A stretch of 58,814 bases of DNA from Pseudomonadota bacterium (lineage in GTDB: Bacteria > Pseudomonadota > Alphaproteobacteria > GCA-2731375): NCBI GenBank assembly GCA_027623205.1, contig JAQBYC010000013.1, positions 1-58,814 on the forward strand. Direction: 5' to 3'. The notes below the pieces were generated by a model. That model saw nothing but the letters and a program-made list of their open reading frames with translations. It did not search any database and had not been told where the DNA came from. The position numbers and the translations under genes were made by a program. Positions 43,217 to 52,545 of the stretch are shown here, piece by piece. The first letter of the stretch is position 1. The number at the start of each line of letters is the position of its first letter.

Positions 43217-44872
43217 ATGGCCGTGAACACCGTCGATCAAGCCGTGATCAGCCAGGGATTAATCGCCGCGGCGCGGGAAATGGGGGTCAAGCTGGTTCGC
43301 TCCGCCTATTCACCGGTTGTGCGAGAGGCCAATGACTGTTCCGCGGCACTGTTGGATCGGCACGGCAACGTGGTGGCCCAGGCCGAATTGATCCCCATGC
43401 AATTGGGACCCATTGGCGCCACGTTCCGCCCCTGTGCCGAATTATTCCCGACCGAAACCTTGGTGGAAGGTGATTTTTACATCAACAACGATCCCTTTCA
43501 GGGCGGCCAGCATCTGCAGGATGTGTTCCTGTTTTCGCCGATCTTTTTCGAGGGTGTTTTGGTGGGATTTGGCGCCACCGTGGCCCATCACCTGGATCTG
43601 GGTGGCGGGGCGCCAGGGCTGAACCCGGACGCCACGGATGTGCATCAGGAAGGCATTATCTTTCCGCCCAGTAAATACAATATGGATCACGACTGGCATG
43701 GTGGCCCGTTGGAGCGGTTGATCCGCGCCAATATTCGGGTTCCGGACCAGACCATTGGCGACTTCAATGCCCAATTCGCCGCCAACGGCATCGGCGGTAG
43801 CCGGGTGCAGGGCCTGTGCGCCCGTTTTGGCGAGACCGTGGTCCGGGAGGCCATGGACGAATTGCTGGATTATTCCGAGCGCCGCATGCGGGCCGCGATC
43901 AGGGCATTGCCGGACGGCATTTACGAGGGTGAGGATTTTCTGGACGATGACGGCATCACCGACGCGCCCTTGCGCGTGCAGGCGCGGGTGGAAATCAAGG
44001 GCGACAGCGTCATTGTGGATTATGCAGGCACCTGCGATCAGGTTAAATCCAACGTCAATTGCCCCTATGCATCGACCGTTGCGGCCGGCTTATCGTGCGT
44101 AAAATCGGTGCTGACCAGCCCGGATATCCCCTTTAATGAAGGTAGCAAGCGGCCGATCGAAGTGCGCGCGCCCTACGGCAGCCTGCTCAATCCGCGGCGA
44201 CCGGCGCCCGTGCGGGCCCGCATGCTGTCCGCCTATCGCGCCTATAACGCCGTCATGAAGGCATTGGCGCCCTCGGCCCCGGACAAAGTCATCGCGGCCG
44301 GCTTTGATTCCACCGAAATCATTGTCCTGAGCCAGTTGAAGGCGGATGGTTACGCCATCTATCTGGAAATTCTGGGTGGCGGCTATGGCGCCTCGACCCA
44401 TGGCGATGGCTGTGACGCGGTGGATAGCCCCCTCTCCAACTGTTCCAATGTGCCTGTTGAAGCCATGGACATGGAATACGATTATTTCCGCGTGGAAGAT
44501 TACAGTCTGCTACCGGATTCGGGCGGGGCGGGCCGTTATCGGGGCGGCCTGGGTTTTCAGCGCCGGTATCATATTCTGGCGGATGACGTCACCTTCGCGA
44601 CCTATTCCGACCGTTTTCGTCTGGCGCCCGAGGGCTTGTTCGGTGGCGCCGATGGCGTCTGCGCCTCAACCCAGGTGTTGCGCGGTGATCAGGTGATAGA
44701 GTTGCCATCGAAGATAAGTTTTCCCCTGCAGAAGGGTGATATCCTGGTGGCGCGCACGGGCGGCGGGGCCGGCTATGGCGAACCGGGCGAGCGGGCCGCC
44801 AGTGACATCGAACGGGATCTGCGCGAAGGCTATATGACCCAGGCGGCCATGCGGGCGGACGCGGCGGAATAG
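43217..44872 (+). CDS. Hydantoinase/oxoprolinase family protein, subunit B
   Basis: A 551-residue B subunit (HyuB). ATG 43217 behind GGAATAGGAAG gives MAVNTVDQAVISQGLIAAAR, the family opening; the frame is open upstream within the A gene but is not coding there. NDPFQGGQHLQDV, HHLDLGGGAPG and DYAGTCDQVKSNVNCPYAS are recognisable blocks, and the C-terminus has GGGAGYGEP. It acts with the A subunit and its stop directly adjoins the ATG of the next gene. Confidence 0.93.
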   Translation: MAVNTVDQAVISQGLIAAAREMGVKLVRSAYSPVVREANDCSAALLDRHGNVVAQAELIPMQLGPIGATFRPCAELFPTETLVEGDFYINNDPFQGGQHLQDVFLFSPIFFEGVLVGFGATVAHHLDLGGGAPGLNPDATDVHQEGIIFPPSKYNMDHDWHGGPLERLIRANIRVPDQTIGDFNAQFAANGIGGSRVQGLCARFGETVVREAMDELLDYSERRMRAAIRALPDGIYEGEDFLDDDGITDAPLRVQARVEIKGDSVIVDYAGTCDQVKSNVNCPYASTVAAGLSCVKSVLTSPDIPFNEGSKRPIEVRAPYGSLLNPRRPAPVRARMLSAYRAYNAVMKALAPSAPDKVIAAGFDSTEIIVLSQLKADGYAIYLEILGGGYGASTHGDGCDAVDSPLSNCSNVPVEAMDMEYDYFRVEDYSLLPDSGGAGRYRGGLGFQRRYHILADDVTFATYSDRFRLAPEGLFGGADGVCASTQVLRGDQVIELPSKISFPLQKGDILVARTGGGAGYGEPGERAASDIERDLREGYMTQAAMRADAAE

Positions 44873-46228
44873 ATGGACAAGCTGCTGCGGGACGCCGCCA
44901 CCCGGGCTCAAACCTATTTGGCGGGGTTGGAGGGCCGGGCCGTCGCGCCCAGTGCGGCGGCGTTGGCCGCGGTGTCGGAACTGGCTGGTCCCTTTCCCGA
45001 TCAGGGTGACGAGGCGGCAAAAATCCTGGCCAAATTGGATCGGGTGGGCAGTCCCGCCACCATGGCCAGTGCCGGGCCACGTTATTTCGGTTTTGTAACG
45101 GGCGGTAGTTTACCTGTAGCCCTGGCCGCCAACTGGCTGGCCGGCGCCTGGGATCAGAATGCCTTCTCCACTGCGTCGTCGCCATTGGGCGCGGCCCTGG
45201 AAATGACCTGCCTCGGCTGGCTGCGGGAGATTTTTGGCTTCCCGGACGACGCCGGCGGGGCCTTCGTCACCGGCGCCACCATGGCCAATTTCACCGCCCT
45301 GGCCGCTGCCCGCCACGCGGTACTGGCGCAGGTCGGCTGGGACGTGGAGCAGGACGGCCTGTTCGGCGCCCCGCCGATCACGGTTCTGGTTGGCGACGAG
45401 GGACATGCGGCCCTGTTGAAGGCGGTGCGCATGCTGGGATTGGGCGAGGGCCGGGTGCATCGCCTGGCGGTCGACGGTCAGGGCGCCATACGGGCCGGCG
45501 CCCTGCCGCCCATCGCGGGCCCGACAATTTTATGTTTGCAGGCGGGTAACGTAAACTCCGGCGCCTTCGATCCCGCAGCCGACCTGATCCCCACGGCGCG
45601 GGAAGCGGGGGCCTGGGTGCATGTGGATGGCGCTTTTGGCATCTGGGCCAAGGCGGCCCCGGCACGCGCGGCCCTGGCGGCCGGGTATGAGTTGGCGGAT
45701 TCCCTGGCGGTCGATGGCCATAAATGGTTGAACGTGCCTTACGATAGCGGCCTGACCCTGGTCCGGGACCCCGGCAGCCTGCATGCCGCCATGTCGATCA
45801 GCGCGGCCTATTTGCCGGACGCGGCGACGCGGGAGCCTTATGACTACACGCCCGAATGCAGCCGCCGCATGCGCGCGGTTGAAATCTGGGCCGCCCTGGC
45901 CAGCCTGGGCCGGGTTGGTCTGGCGGATCTGGTTGAAACCTGCTGCCGCCATGCCACGATGCTGGCCGAAGGGCTTTCAGCCGCCGGTTACGAGGTTTTG
46001 AACGATGTCAGGCTGAACCAGGTTATGGTCTGTTTCGGCGATGATAGCCTGACCGAACGGGTCATCGCCGGTATACAGGCCGATGGTACCGCTTGGTGCG
46101 GGGGCACCCGTTGGCATGGCCGGGCCGCCATGCGCATCAGCTTTTCCTCCCATGCCACGAAAGACGCCGACGTGGTGAAAACCCTGGACGCGATCCTACG
46201 TGTGGCACGATCCAACAGCGGCGGTTAA
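44873..46228 (+). CDS. PLP-dependent group II decarboxylase-like protein
   Basis: A 451-residue fold-type I PLP enzyme of the aromatic-amino-acid/glutamate decarboxylase group. The Schiff-base lysine is Lys284 in DGHKWLNVPYDSG, the pyridine-contacting Asp is Asp252 in HVDGAFGIWA, and TGATMANFTALAAARH precedes them. Its ATG follows the B-subunit stop with no gap, so an amino acid released by ring opening could be its substrate, either for decarboxylation or another PLP reaction. The 3' end overlaps the convergent thioesterase gene by four bases. Confidence 0.9.
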   Translation: MDKLLRDAATRAQTYLAGLEGRAVAPSAAALAAVSELAGPFPDQGDEAAKILAKLDRVGSPATMASAGPRYFGFVTGGSLPVALAANWLAGAWDQNAFSTASSPLGAALEMTCLGWLREIFGFPDDAGGAFVTGATMANFTALAAARHAVLAQVGWDVEQDGLFGAPPITVLVGDEGHAALLKAVRMLGLGEGRVHRLAVDGQGAIRAGALPPIAGPTILCLQAGNVNSGAFDPAADLIPTAREAGAWVHVDGAFGIWAKAAPARAALAAGYELADSLAVDGHKWLNVPYDSGLTLVRDPGSLHAAMSISAAYLPDAATREPYDYTPECSRRMRAVEIWAALASLGRVGLADLVETCCRHATMLAEGLSAAGYEVLNDVRLNQVMVCFGDDSLTERVIAGIQADGTAWCGGTRWHGRAAMRISFSSHATKDADVVKTLDAILRVARSNSGG

Positions 46229-46719
46229 TGCTCACGATTGAAGATCAGGCAGGAACAGGTCGCATGGGCGTACAGCTTGTCGTTGGCATCGATCAGGCGG
46301 GCTTCCGAGGTGGCGATCTTGCGGCCCGGATGAACGACTTCGCCGATGGCGCGGATGGGGCTGCCGTCCATGGGCAGGGCGCGCACCATGTTCAACTTGA
46401 ACTCCAGGGTGGTGTAGGAATGGCCGACCGGCAGCAAGCTGTGAATGGCGCAGCCCAGCGCCGAGTCCAGCATGCCGGCGTAATAGCCGCCGTGCACGCC
46501 GCCAAGGGGGTTGGCCAGATATTCCCCGGGCCGGCCCTCAAACACCACCCGGCCCTCGGCCACCTCGACCAGATCATAGTCCAGGGTGGCCTGAAAAGCG
46601 GCCAAGGGCAGGCTGCCATCCAGCATGGCGCGCAAATAATCGATGCCGGCCATGGCGCGGCCCGCCTGGGCGGTCTGGCTGGGATCGGCCCAGGTGTAGG
46701 TCCGGCTGCGCTTGGTCAA
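46225..46719 (-). CDS. PaaI-family hotdog thioesterase
   Basis: A 164-residue hotdog-fold acyl-CoA thioesterase. NPLGGVHGGYYAGMLDSALG (70-89) contains the HGG motif (76-78) and the catalytic-type Asp85, and TTLEFKLNMVRAL follows. It would release free acid from a small or aromatic acyl-CoA. It is the last of four minus-strand genes after carA, 15 bases beyond the rhodanese gene, and overlaps the convergent decarboxylase gene by four bases. Confidence 0.9.
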   Translation of the reverse strand: MTKRSRTYTWADPSQTAQAGRAMAGIDYLRAMLDGSLPLAAFQATLDYDLVEVAEGRVVFEGRPGEYLANPLGGVHGGYYAGMLDSALGCAIHSLLPVGHSYTTLEFKLNMVRALPMDGSPIRAIGEVVHPGRKIATSEARLIDANDKLYAHATCSCLIFNREH

Positions 46720-46734
46720 GGCCGTAAGCCCGGC

Positions 46735-47151
46735 CTAATCGGCGGCTGGCTTGGGAGGCCGCTGTGTCTTTTCCTCGGTCGCACCCCCGGCCGCTTTCCA
46801 GGCCGCATAGCCGCCTTCCATGTGGCAGACCGGGGCCAGACCCATTTCATGTACGGCCAGGGCGGCGAGGGCCGAGCGCAGGCCGCCGGCACAGAAGAAA
46901 CAAAAGCGTTTGCCGGACTGAAAGGCCTCCTTGGCATAGGGGCTGTCCGGGTCGACCCAGAATTCCAACATGCCGCGGGGGGAGTGCATGGCGCCGGGGA
47001 TCGCCCCTTCGCGCCATAGCTCGCGGATATCGCGGATATCGACGAAAACCACATCGTCGTCGCCATAATGTTCCTTGGCCTGTTCCACGGTCCAGGTCTC
47101 GATAACGCTTTCCGCGTGGGCACACAGTTCCTTGACGCCTTTGGTGATCAT
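46735..47151 (-). CDS. Rhodanese-like domain protein
   Basis: A 138-residue single rhodanese domain. VVFVDIRDIRELWREGAIPGA (near 34-54) is the family core and the active-site loop is CAGGLR with Cys87. The motif GGYAAWKAAGG marks the C-terminal helix. It probably carries sulfane sulfur in the cytoplasm. It lies between an amidohydrolase gene and a thioesterase gene with short gaps, suggesting one transcript, but no sulfur-specific partner is visible. Confidence 0.92.
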   Translation of the reverse strand: MITKGVKELCAHAESVIETWTVEQAKEHYGDDDVVFVDIRDIRELWREGAIPGAMHSPRGMLEFWVDPDSPYAKEAFQSGKRFCFFCAGGLRSALAALAVHEMGLAPVCHMEGGYAAWKAAGGATEEKTQRPPKPAAD

Positions 47152-47184
47152 GACTTTCTCCTAATCTGTGGTTGCGGCGATAGA

Positions 47185-48639
47185 CTAACCGCCTCGGCTG
47201 GTATCGCCAAGGCGGATGGGCCGGCCGGGGCGGGCGCCGCTGGCTTTGCCATGCCGCCAGACGGCCAGGCCGTTGACAAAGACACTGTCGATGCCGATGG
47301 CAGGCTCTGTTGGCGCCTCGAAGGTGGCGCCGTCCAAAACGGTCTTGGGGTTGAAGATCACCAGATCGGCAAAACAACCGGTCCGCAGGACACCGCGGTC
47401 CCTAAAGCCAAACTGCGCCGCCGGCAGGCCAGTCATGCGGTGGACGGCGGATTCCAGGCTCATCAGGCCGAGATCCCGCGCATAGTGCCCCAGCACTCTG
47501 GGAAAGGTACCCCACAGGCGCGGATGGGGGTGGAGGTCGTCGGGAATGCCGTCGGAGCCGATCATGGCGCCGGGATAGGCCAAAACCCGCTGCACATCTT
47601 CCTCGTCCAACTGGAAATAGATGGCCCCGCCGGGGGAGAGCGCCGCGGCGGCTTCTTCCGCCGTCATCTCCATTTCCGCCGCCAATTCGGCCAGGTCGCG
47701 GCCGCGTACATCGGGCCGGGGCTTTGACCAGGTAATCAGCACCTTGCGGCAGCGGTTGACCAGATGGGGCAGAATCATGGTGGACGAGGCATGGTAGGGG
47801 TAGACATCCAGGGTCAGCCGCTGCCGCCCCTGGAATTCCTCGATTTTGGGCAGGGTCTGTTTGGTGCGGCCAAAATTGCCGAGTCCGGCGGTTTTGTGGT
47901 GCGAGATCACCACTTGCACCCCGGCCTCGCGGCCGATTTGGGCGACTTCCTCCAATGCGTCCATGACATTGTCCGCCTCGTCGCGGATATGCGCGGTATA
48001 AATACCGTCCCTGGGCGCCATGACCGACGCCACGGCCACCACTTCCTCGGTTTTGGCCGCCTGGGCCGGAGGATAGAACAGGCCCGACGACATGCCGATG
48101 GCGCCTTCGTCGATACAGTCGCGCAGGCTGTCCTGCATGACGGCGATTTCCCCATCCGTGGCAGGGCGTTGCAGATCGTCCATGGCGCCATAACGCAGCG
48201 AGGAATGCCCCACCAGCATGGCCGCGTTCAGGGCGGGCGGCGTGCGCTCCAGTTGCGTCAGGAATTCACCGGCGGTGGCAAAAATCAGATCCTCGCGGTC
48301 CTGCCAAAGAGAAAAAGGGAACTGATCCTTGCCGTAGTTCTTCCATGGCGCCAGGGAAAAGCCGCAATTGCCCACCACCACGGATGTTACGCCCTGGCTG
48401 GCTTTCGGCGACATCTCGGGGTGCGTAAAGAGATAGCGGTCGTCGTGGGTATGCACATCGATGAAGCCCGGCGCCACCACCTTGCCCTGGGCATCAATCT
48501 CCTGGCTGCCCGTCATGGCGCCCAGGTCGCCGACCGCGCTGACCCGATCGCCGGATACCGCCACATCCGCGGCAAAACCGGCTGTGCCGCTGCCGTCGAT
48601 TACCGTGCCGTTGCGTATAATGATGTCGGCGTTCGCCAT
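47185..48639 (-). CDS. N-acyl-D-amino-acid deacylase family amidohydrolase
   Basis: A 484-residue metal-dependent amidohydrolase of the D-aminoacylase group. Metal ligands His63 and His65 (DVHTHDD), Cys92 in VVGNCGFS (the cysteine metal ligand known from D-aminoacylase), Lys-containing and His motifs SHHKTAG, and Asp in GSDGIPDD are visible. The N-terminal DADIIIRNGTVIDGSG-type beta strand set is typical. It should cleave N-acyl-D-amino acids or related cyclic amides. It is 27 bases downstream of carA. Confidence 0.9.
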   Translation of the reverse strand: MANADIIIRNGTVIDGSGTAGFAADVAVSGDRVSAVGDLGAMTGSQEIDAQGKVVAPGFIDVHTHDDRYLFTHPEMSPKASQGVTSVVVGNCGFSLAPWKNYGKDQFPFSLWQDREDLIFATAGEFLTQLERTPPALNAAMLVGHSSLRYGAMDDLQRPATDGEIAVMQDSLRDCIDEGAIGMSSGLFYPPAQAAKTEEVVAVASVMAPRDGIYTAHIRDEADNVMDALEEVAQIGREAGVQVVISHHKTAGLGNFGRTKQTLPKIEEFQGRQRLTLDVYPYHASSTMILPHLVNRCRKVLITWSKPRPDVRGRDLAELAAEMEMTAEEAAAALSPGGAIYFQLDEEDVQRVLAYPGAMIGSDGIPDDLHPHPRLWGTFPRVLGHYARDLGLMSLESAVHRMTGLPAAQFGFRDRGVLRTGCFADLVIFNPKTVLDGATFEAPTEPAIGIDSVFVNGLAVWRHGKASGARPGRPIRLGDTSRGG

Positions 48640-48666
48640 GTTTTTCGATCCTTCGGGTTTGCTCCT

Positions 48667-49833
48667 TCAGGCGGCCAGCAGAGCAATAAACCGTTGGAAC
48701 AGATAATGGCTATCCTGGGGGCCGGGGGAGGCTTCTGGATGATACTGCACCGAAAAAATCGGTTTTCCGTCGACCCGGATGCCTTCCACGGAACCATCAA
48801 ACAGCGAGGTATGGGTCTCCACCACGCCTGGTGGCAGACTTTCCCGTAGCACCACAAAGCCATGGTTCTGCGAGGTAATCTCGACCTTGCCCGTGGCCAG
48901 GTCCTTGACCGGCTGGTTGGCGCCGCGATGGCCACGGTGCATCTTTTCCGTTGTCGCGCCCAGGGCCAACGCGAGGATCTGATGGCCCAGGCAGATGCCA
49001 AAGATCGGCTTGCCGGCTTCAATCAGGCCCCGGATTGTCGCCACGGCATAGGCGCCGGTGGCGGCGGGATCGCCTGGTCCGTTCGAGAGGAAGATGCCGT
49101 CGGGTTTCAGCGCCAAAATTTCTTCGGCGGTAGCGGATGCCGGCACCACGGTGACCCGGCATAGCGCCGAGGCCAGGCAGCGCAGAATGTTGCGCTTGAT
49201 ACCAAAATCCATGGCGACCACGTGATATTTGGCTTGCCCCAGCCGGCCATGACCTTTGCCAAGTTGCCATTGGGTTTCATCCCACGTGTAGTTTTCCCGG
49301 CAGGTTACTTCCGCCGCCAGATCCATGCCTTCCAGGCCTGGCCAGGCACGGGCTATCTTGCCCAGGCCGGGCACATCAAAGTTGCCGTCGCGGCGGTGGC
49401 ATATAACCCCGCTAGGGGCGCCACCGTCGCGGATCAGGTGGGTCAGACGCCGGGTATCAACGCCACAGATGCCGGGCAGGTCATGTTTGACCAACCAGGC
49501 GTCTAGATGGCCGAGGGCGCGGTGGCTGGATGGCTGGGTGATGTCGGCGCGCAGGACCAGACCACGGGCCGCCGGGCTCAACGCCTCAAGATCTTCATCG
49601 TTGGTCCCGACATTGCCAATATGCGGGAAGGTGAAGGTGATAATCTGGCCAGCATAACTGGGATCGGTCAATATCTCCTGATAGCCGGTCATGGAGGTAT
49701 TGAAACATACCTCGCCCACCGCCTGAGTGGTGGCGCCAACGCCCCGGCCCCAGAATATCTGGCCGTCGGCCAGAACCAGGGCCGCCGTGGCCCAATCCGG
49801 CGCCGCCGCTTGGTTGTCGTCTTGCTGCTTCAT
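48667..49833 (-). CDS. carA: Carbamoyl-phosphate synthase small chain
   Basis: Glutaminase subunit of carbamoyl-phosphate synthetase, supplying ammonia for pyrimidine and arginine synthesis. ATG 49833 gives MKQQDDNQAAAPDWATAALV and 388 residues, the normal length. GEVCFNTSMTGYQEILTDPSY is the N-terminal signature; the class I amidotransferase triad is Cys281 (FGICLGHQ), His365 and Glu367 (VQYHPEASPGPQD). carB is not adjacent. A good sigma-70 promoter lies upstream, and the gene is divergent from yqeY, a familiar alphaproteobacterial order. Confidence 0.97.
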   Translation of the reverse strand: MKQQDDNQAAAPDWATAALVLADGQIFWGRGVGATTQAVGEVCFNTSMTGYQEILTDPSYAGQIITFTFPHIGNVGTNDEDLEALSPAARGLVLRADITQPSSHRALGHLDAWLVKHDLPGICGVDTRRLTHLIRDGGAPSGVICHRRDGNFDVPGLGKIARAWPGLEGMDLAAEVTCRENYTWDETQWQLGKGHGRLGQAKYHVVAMDFGIKRNILRCLASALCRVTVVPASATAEEILALKPDGIFLSNGPGDPAATGAYAVATIRGLIEAGKPIFGICLGHQILALALGATTEKMHRGHRGANQPVKDLATGKVEITSQNHGFVVLRESLPPGVVETHTSLFDGSVEGIRVDGKPIFSVQYHPEASPGPQDSHYLFQRFIALLAA

Positions 49834-49882
49834 AGCGTTCACGGCTCCGGCCACGCCGATCCGGGCGGGCAAATTGGCGCGG

Positions 49883-49911
49883 ACCATAAGCAAAAGCCGG
49901 TTTTTCGTCAA
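49883..49911 (-). promoter_or_regulatory. Probable sigma-70 promoter of carA
   Basis: On the minus strand TTGACG (49911-49906), 17 bases and TATGGT (49888-49883) give a near-consensus promoter with a leader of about 40 bases before ATG 49833. A second TTGACG stands at 49922-49917, so TTGACGAAA is repeated at an 11-base step, possibly an overlapping regulator site. Confidence 0.6.
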
Positions 49912-50001
49912 GCTTTCGTCAAGTACCTGCCAGGCATTCAGGCAAATCAAAAACTAAAGCAAAATCAATGCGTTAGGAAAATTACGCCGTGGCGATGCGG
50001 A

Positions 50002-50030
50002 TTGCCAACCGCGCCATTATCCATTATCCT
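50002..50030 (+). promoter_or_regulatory. Candidate promoter of yqeY-dnaG
   Basis: TTGCCA (50002-50007), a 17-base spacer and TATCCT (50025-50030) stand 35 bases before ATG 50066, back to back with the carA promoter. Confidence 0.4.
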
Positions 50031-50065
50031 CGGTGACCCTGCAAACTGCACGAGGGGGCAGTGTA

Positions 50066-50533
50066 ATGCGTGACCGTCTAAAGGAAATGCTTTCCACCGC
50101 GATGAAGGCCGGGGACAAGTGCCGTGTCGGGACGGTTCGCCTGATATTGGCTGCTGTCAAGGACCGGGACATCGCCGGTCGCACCGATGGCCAGGGCGGT
50201 CGGGATGGTGCCGGTGTCAGCGACGATGAAATCATGGCGATCCTGCAAAAGATGATCAAGCAGCGCCGCGAATCGACCAGTCTGTATCTAGAAGGCGGAC
50301 GTCTCGAGTTGGCGGCGCAGGAAGAAGAAGAAATTGCGATCATCCAGGAATTCCTGCCCCAGCAGATCAGTGCGGATGAACTGGCCGCGGCGGTGGCGGC
50401 GGTTGTCACGGAAACCGGCGCCGTCAGCTTGAAGGACATGGGCGGTGTCATGGCATTGTTGAAGGAACGTTTTGCGGGCCGGATGGATTTTGCCAAGGCA
50501 GCGGGCCAAGTCAAGAAACTGTTGAGCCATTAG
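50066..50533 (+). CDS. yqeY: GatB/YqeY domain protein
   Basis: A 155-residue protein made up of the helical tail domain related to that of GatB, the tRNA-dependent amidotransferase subunit. ATG 50066 follows CGAGGGGGCA; MRDRLKEMLSTAMKAGDK is the typical opening, with RLILAAVKDRDIA and QEFLPQQISADEL after it. It contains no catalytic core; a tRNA-binding role is assumed. It is the usual upstream neighbour of dnaG in alphaproteobacteria, and the 48-base gap suggests co-transcription with dnaG. Confidence 0.95.
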   Translation: MRDRLKEMLSTAMKAGDKCRVGTVRLILAAVKDRDIAGRTDGQGGRDGAGVSDDEIMAILQKMIKQRRESTSLYLEGGRLELAAQEEEEIAIIQEFLPQQISADELAAAVAAVVTETGAVSLKDMGGVMALLKERFAGRMDFAKAAGQVKKLLSH

Positions 50534-50581
50534 ATTGACCCGGCATTTTGACGGAATTTTACAAAGTCGAAACAGGTAACC

Positions 50582-52459
50582 ATGGCCATACCGGAACATT
50601 TTCTGGCTGAGCTTCGTGGCCGCGCCGGATTGCTGGATTTGGTGGCGCGCCGGGTGAAACTGGTCAGGCGCGGGCGCGAACATACCGGGCTGTGTCCGTT
50701 CCATAACGAAAAGACGCCATCCTTCACGGTGAACGAGGATAAGGGCTTCTATCACTGTTTTGGCTGCCAAGCCCATGGCGGCGCCATCGATTTCGTGATG
50801 GCGACGGAGGGATTATCCTTTCCGGAGGCGGTGGAGCGCTTGGCGGCCGAGGTGGGTATGGAAGTACCCCGGTCCGCCCCAAGGGACCGGGATGCCGAGG
50901 CGCGGCGGAAAAGCCTCTATGACGTCACACAAATCGCGGCTGACTGGTTTGCGGGTCAGTTGATCGGTGTGGCCGGAAAGGGTGCGCGGGATTATCTGCA
51001 AGGGCGTGGCCTGACAAATGCAAGTATTGAACGTTTCCATCTGGGCTATGCGCCGGAGCAGCGGGATCTGATGAAGCGAACTCTGCTGTCCCGAGGCATC
51101 GAAGAGACGCAACTGATCGAGGCGGGATTGCTGATTGTCCCCGAGGATGGCGGCGACAGTTATGATCGGTTCCGCGACCGGCTGATGTTTCCCATCACCG
51201 ATAACCGGGGCAAGATCGTGGCCTTTGGCGGCCGGGCACTCGGATCGCAACGGGCGAAGTATTTGAATTCGCCGGAAACGCCGATCTTTCACAAGGGCGA
51301 TCTGTTGTACAATCTGCCCAATGCGCGCGGTTCGGCTCGAGATGAAGACCGACTGGTGCTGGTCGAAGGTTATATGGACGTCATCGCTTTGGATCAGGCC
51401 GGGCTGAAGTGCGCCGTGGCGCCCCTGGGTACGGCCCTGACCGAGGCGCAGATGACGGCGTCCTGGCGGCTGGTAGCCGAACCGGTGTTGTGTTTCGACG
51501 GCGATGCCGCGGGACAACGGGCCGCGCACCGCGCCGCGCTACGCGCCCTGCCGCTGTTGCAGCCGGGCCATTCCCTGCGCTTCATTGCGCTGCCGGCGGG
51601 GGAGGATCCCGATAGTCTGGTGCGCGCCAAGGGGGCGGCGGCGTTTCTGGATCTGTTGGCCGCCGCGGTGCCTTTGTCCGAGATGCTGTGGCGCATGCAG
51701 GTACAGGGCAAAAACCAGGAGACGCCGGAACAAAGGGCCGGCCTGCGCAAGGAATTGCGGGTTCTGGTGGGCGAAATTGCCGACAACACGGTGCGGGCCT
51801 ATTATGGCGAACATTTCAAAGCCCGTTTGCAGGCCGCCTTCGGCCCCAGGCCCTCTGGTCCGTCACGTCACGGTGAGGGCCGGGGCTTTGCCCGTTTTGG
51901 CGGCGGCGCGCGCCGCGGCGGGCCGCTCTATTCGCCGCCGATCGCAGCTCAAAGCGGCCTGGGACGGGGTTGGAAAGCTGATACCTATCGTCGCGAACGC
52001 CTCTTAATCGCGGCTTTATTGAACCACCCGGACCTTGTTCACGAGGTATTTGAGGAGCTTGGCCAGTTGCATCTATCCAGTCCGGAGCTCGACAACATCC
52101 GCAAGTCAATAATGCAGCAAGCTTCATCCGACGCGCCCCTTGACCTTGCAGGTCTTCGTAACAATCTCAAGAGCAGTGGGAAGACGGATGCCAGTGCCAG
52201 GCTTATTGCGGAGTTGACGGGTCCAGGTATCGCGCAGCTAGATCCGTTCGTACGCCCGGACGCAGCGTTGGCGCGTGTTGTGCTGGTCTGGACGAATATT
52301 TTTCGATGGCACCGTCTAGAGGATATGCGCCACGATCTTAAGGCGGCGGAGGACGAATTCGGCCGTGATATGACGGATGAAAAGCAGGCGCGCTTTTTCG
52401 CACTTCAAAAAGCGGTTGACGCGGCAACGGCGGAAGCGACCAGTTTAGAGGAGACATAG
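50582..52459 (+). CDS. dnaG: DNA primase
   Basis: Primase that lays RNA primers for the replicative polymerase. The 625-residue protein has the zinc ribbon with Cys38, His41, Cys59 and Cys62 (GLCPFHNEKTPSF, YHCFGCQAHGG), RNA-polymerase core motifs including DRLMFPITDNRGKIVAFGGR, and the TOPRIM site with LVLVEGYMDVIAL (near 256) and FDGDAAGQ (near 307). The final 170 or so residues form the helicase-binding domain after a basic, glycine-rich linker (near 425-450). It lies between yqeY and rpoD as in the classical macromolecular synthesis operon. Confidence 0.97.
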   Translation: MAIPEHFLAELRGRAGLLDLVARRVKLVRRGREHTGLCPFHNEKTPSFTVNEDKGFYHCFGCQAHGGAIDFVMATEGLSFPEAVERLAAEVGMEVPRSAPRDRDAEARRKSLYDVTQIAADWFAGQLIGVAGKGARDYLQGRGLTNASIERFHLGYAPEQRDLMKRTLLSRGIEETQLIEAGLLIVPEDGGDSYDRFRDRLMFPITDNRGKIVAFGGRALGSQRAKYLNSPETPIFHKGDLLYNLPNARGSARDEDRLVLVEGYMDVIALDQAGLKCAVAPLGTALTEAQMTASWRLVAEPVLCFDGDAAGQRAAHRAALRALPLLQPGHSLRFIALPAGEDPDSLVRAKGAAAFLDLLAAAVPLSEMLWRMQVQGKNQETPEQRAGLRKELRVLVGEIADNTVRAYYGEHFKARLQAAFGPRPSGPSRHGEGRGFARFGGGARRGGPLYSPPIAAQSGLGRGWKADTYRRERLLIAALLNHPDLVHEVFEELGQLHLSSPELDNIRKSIMQQASSDAPLDLAGLRNNLKSSGKTDASARLIAELTGPGIAQLDPFVRPDAALARVVLVWTNIFRWHRLEDMRHDLKAAEDEFGRDMTDEKQARFFALQKAVDAATAEATSLEET

Positions 52460-52545
52460 TCGGTTTATGGCGTCTAAATCGAAAAATTTAATTTTGTGGC
52501 AATTAACATGTGGCATTTGTAAGGCGCCATGGGCTATGTAGCTGA

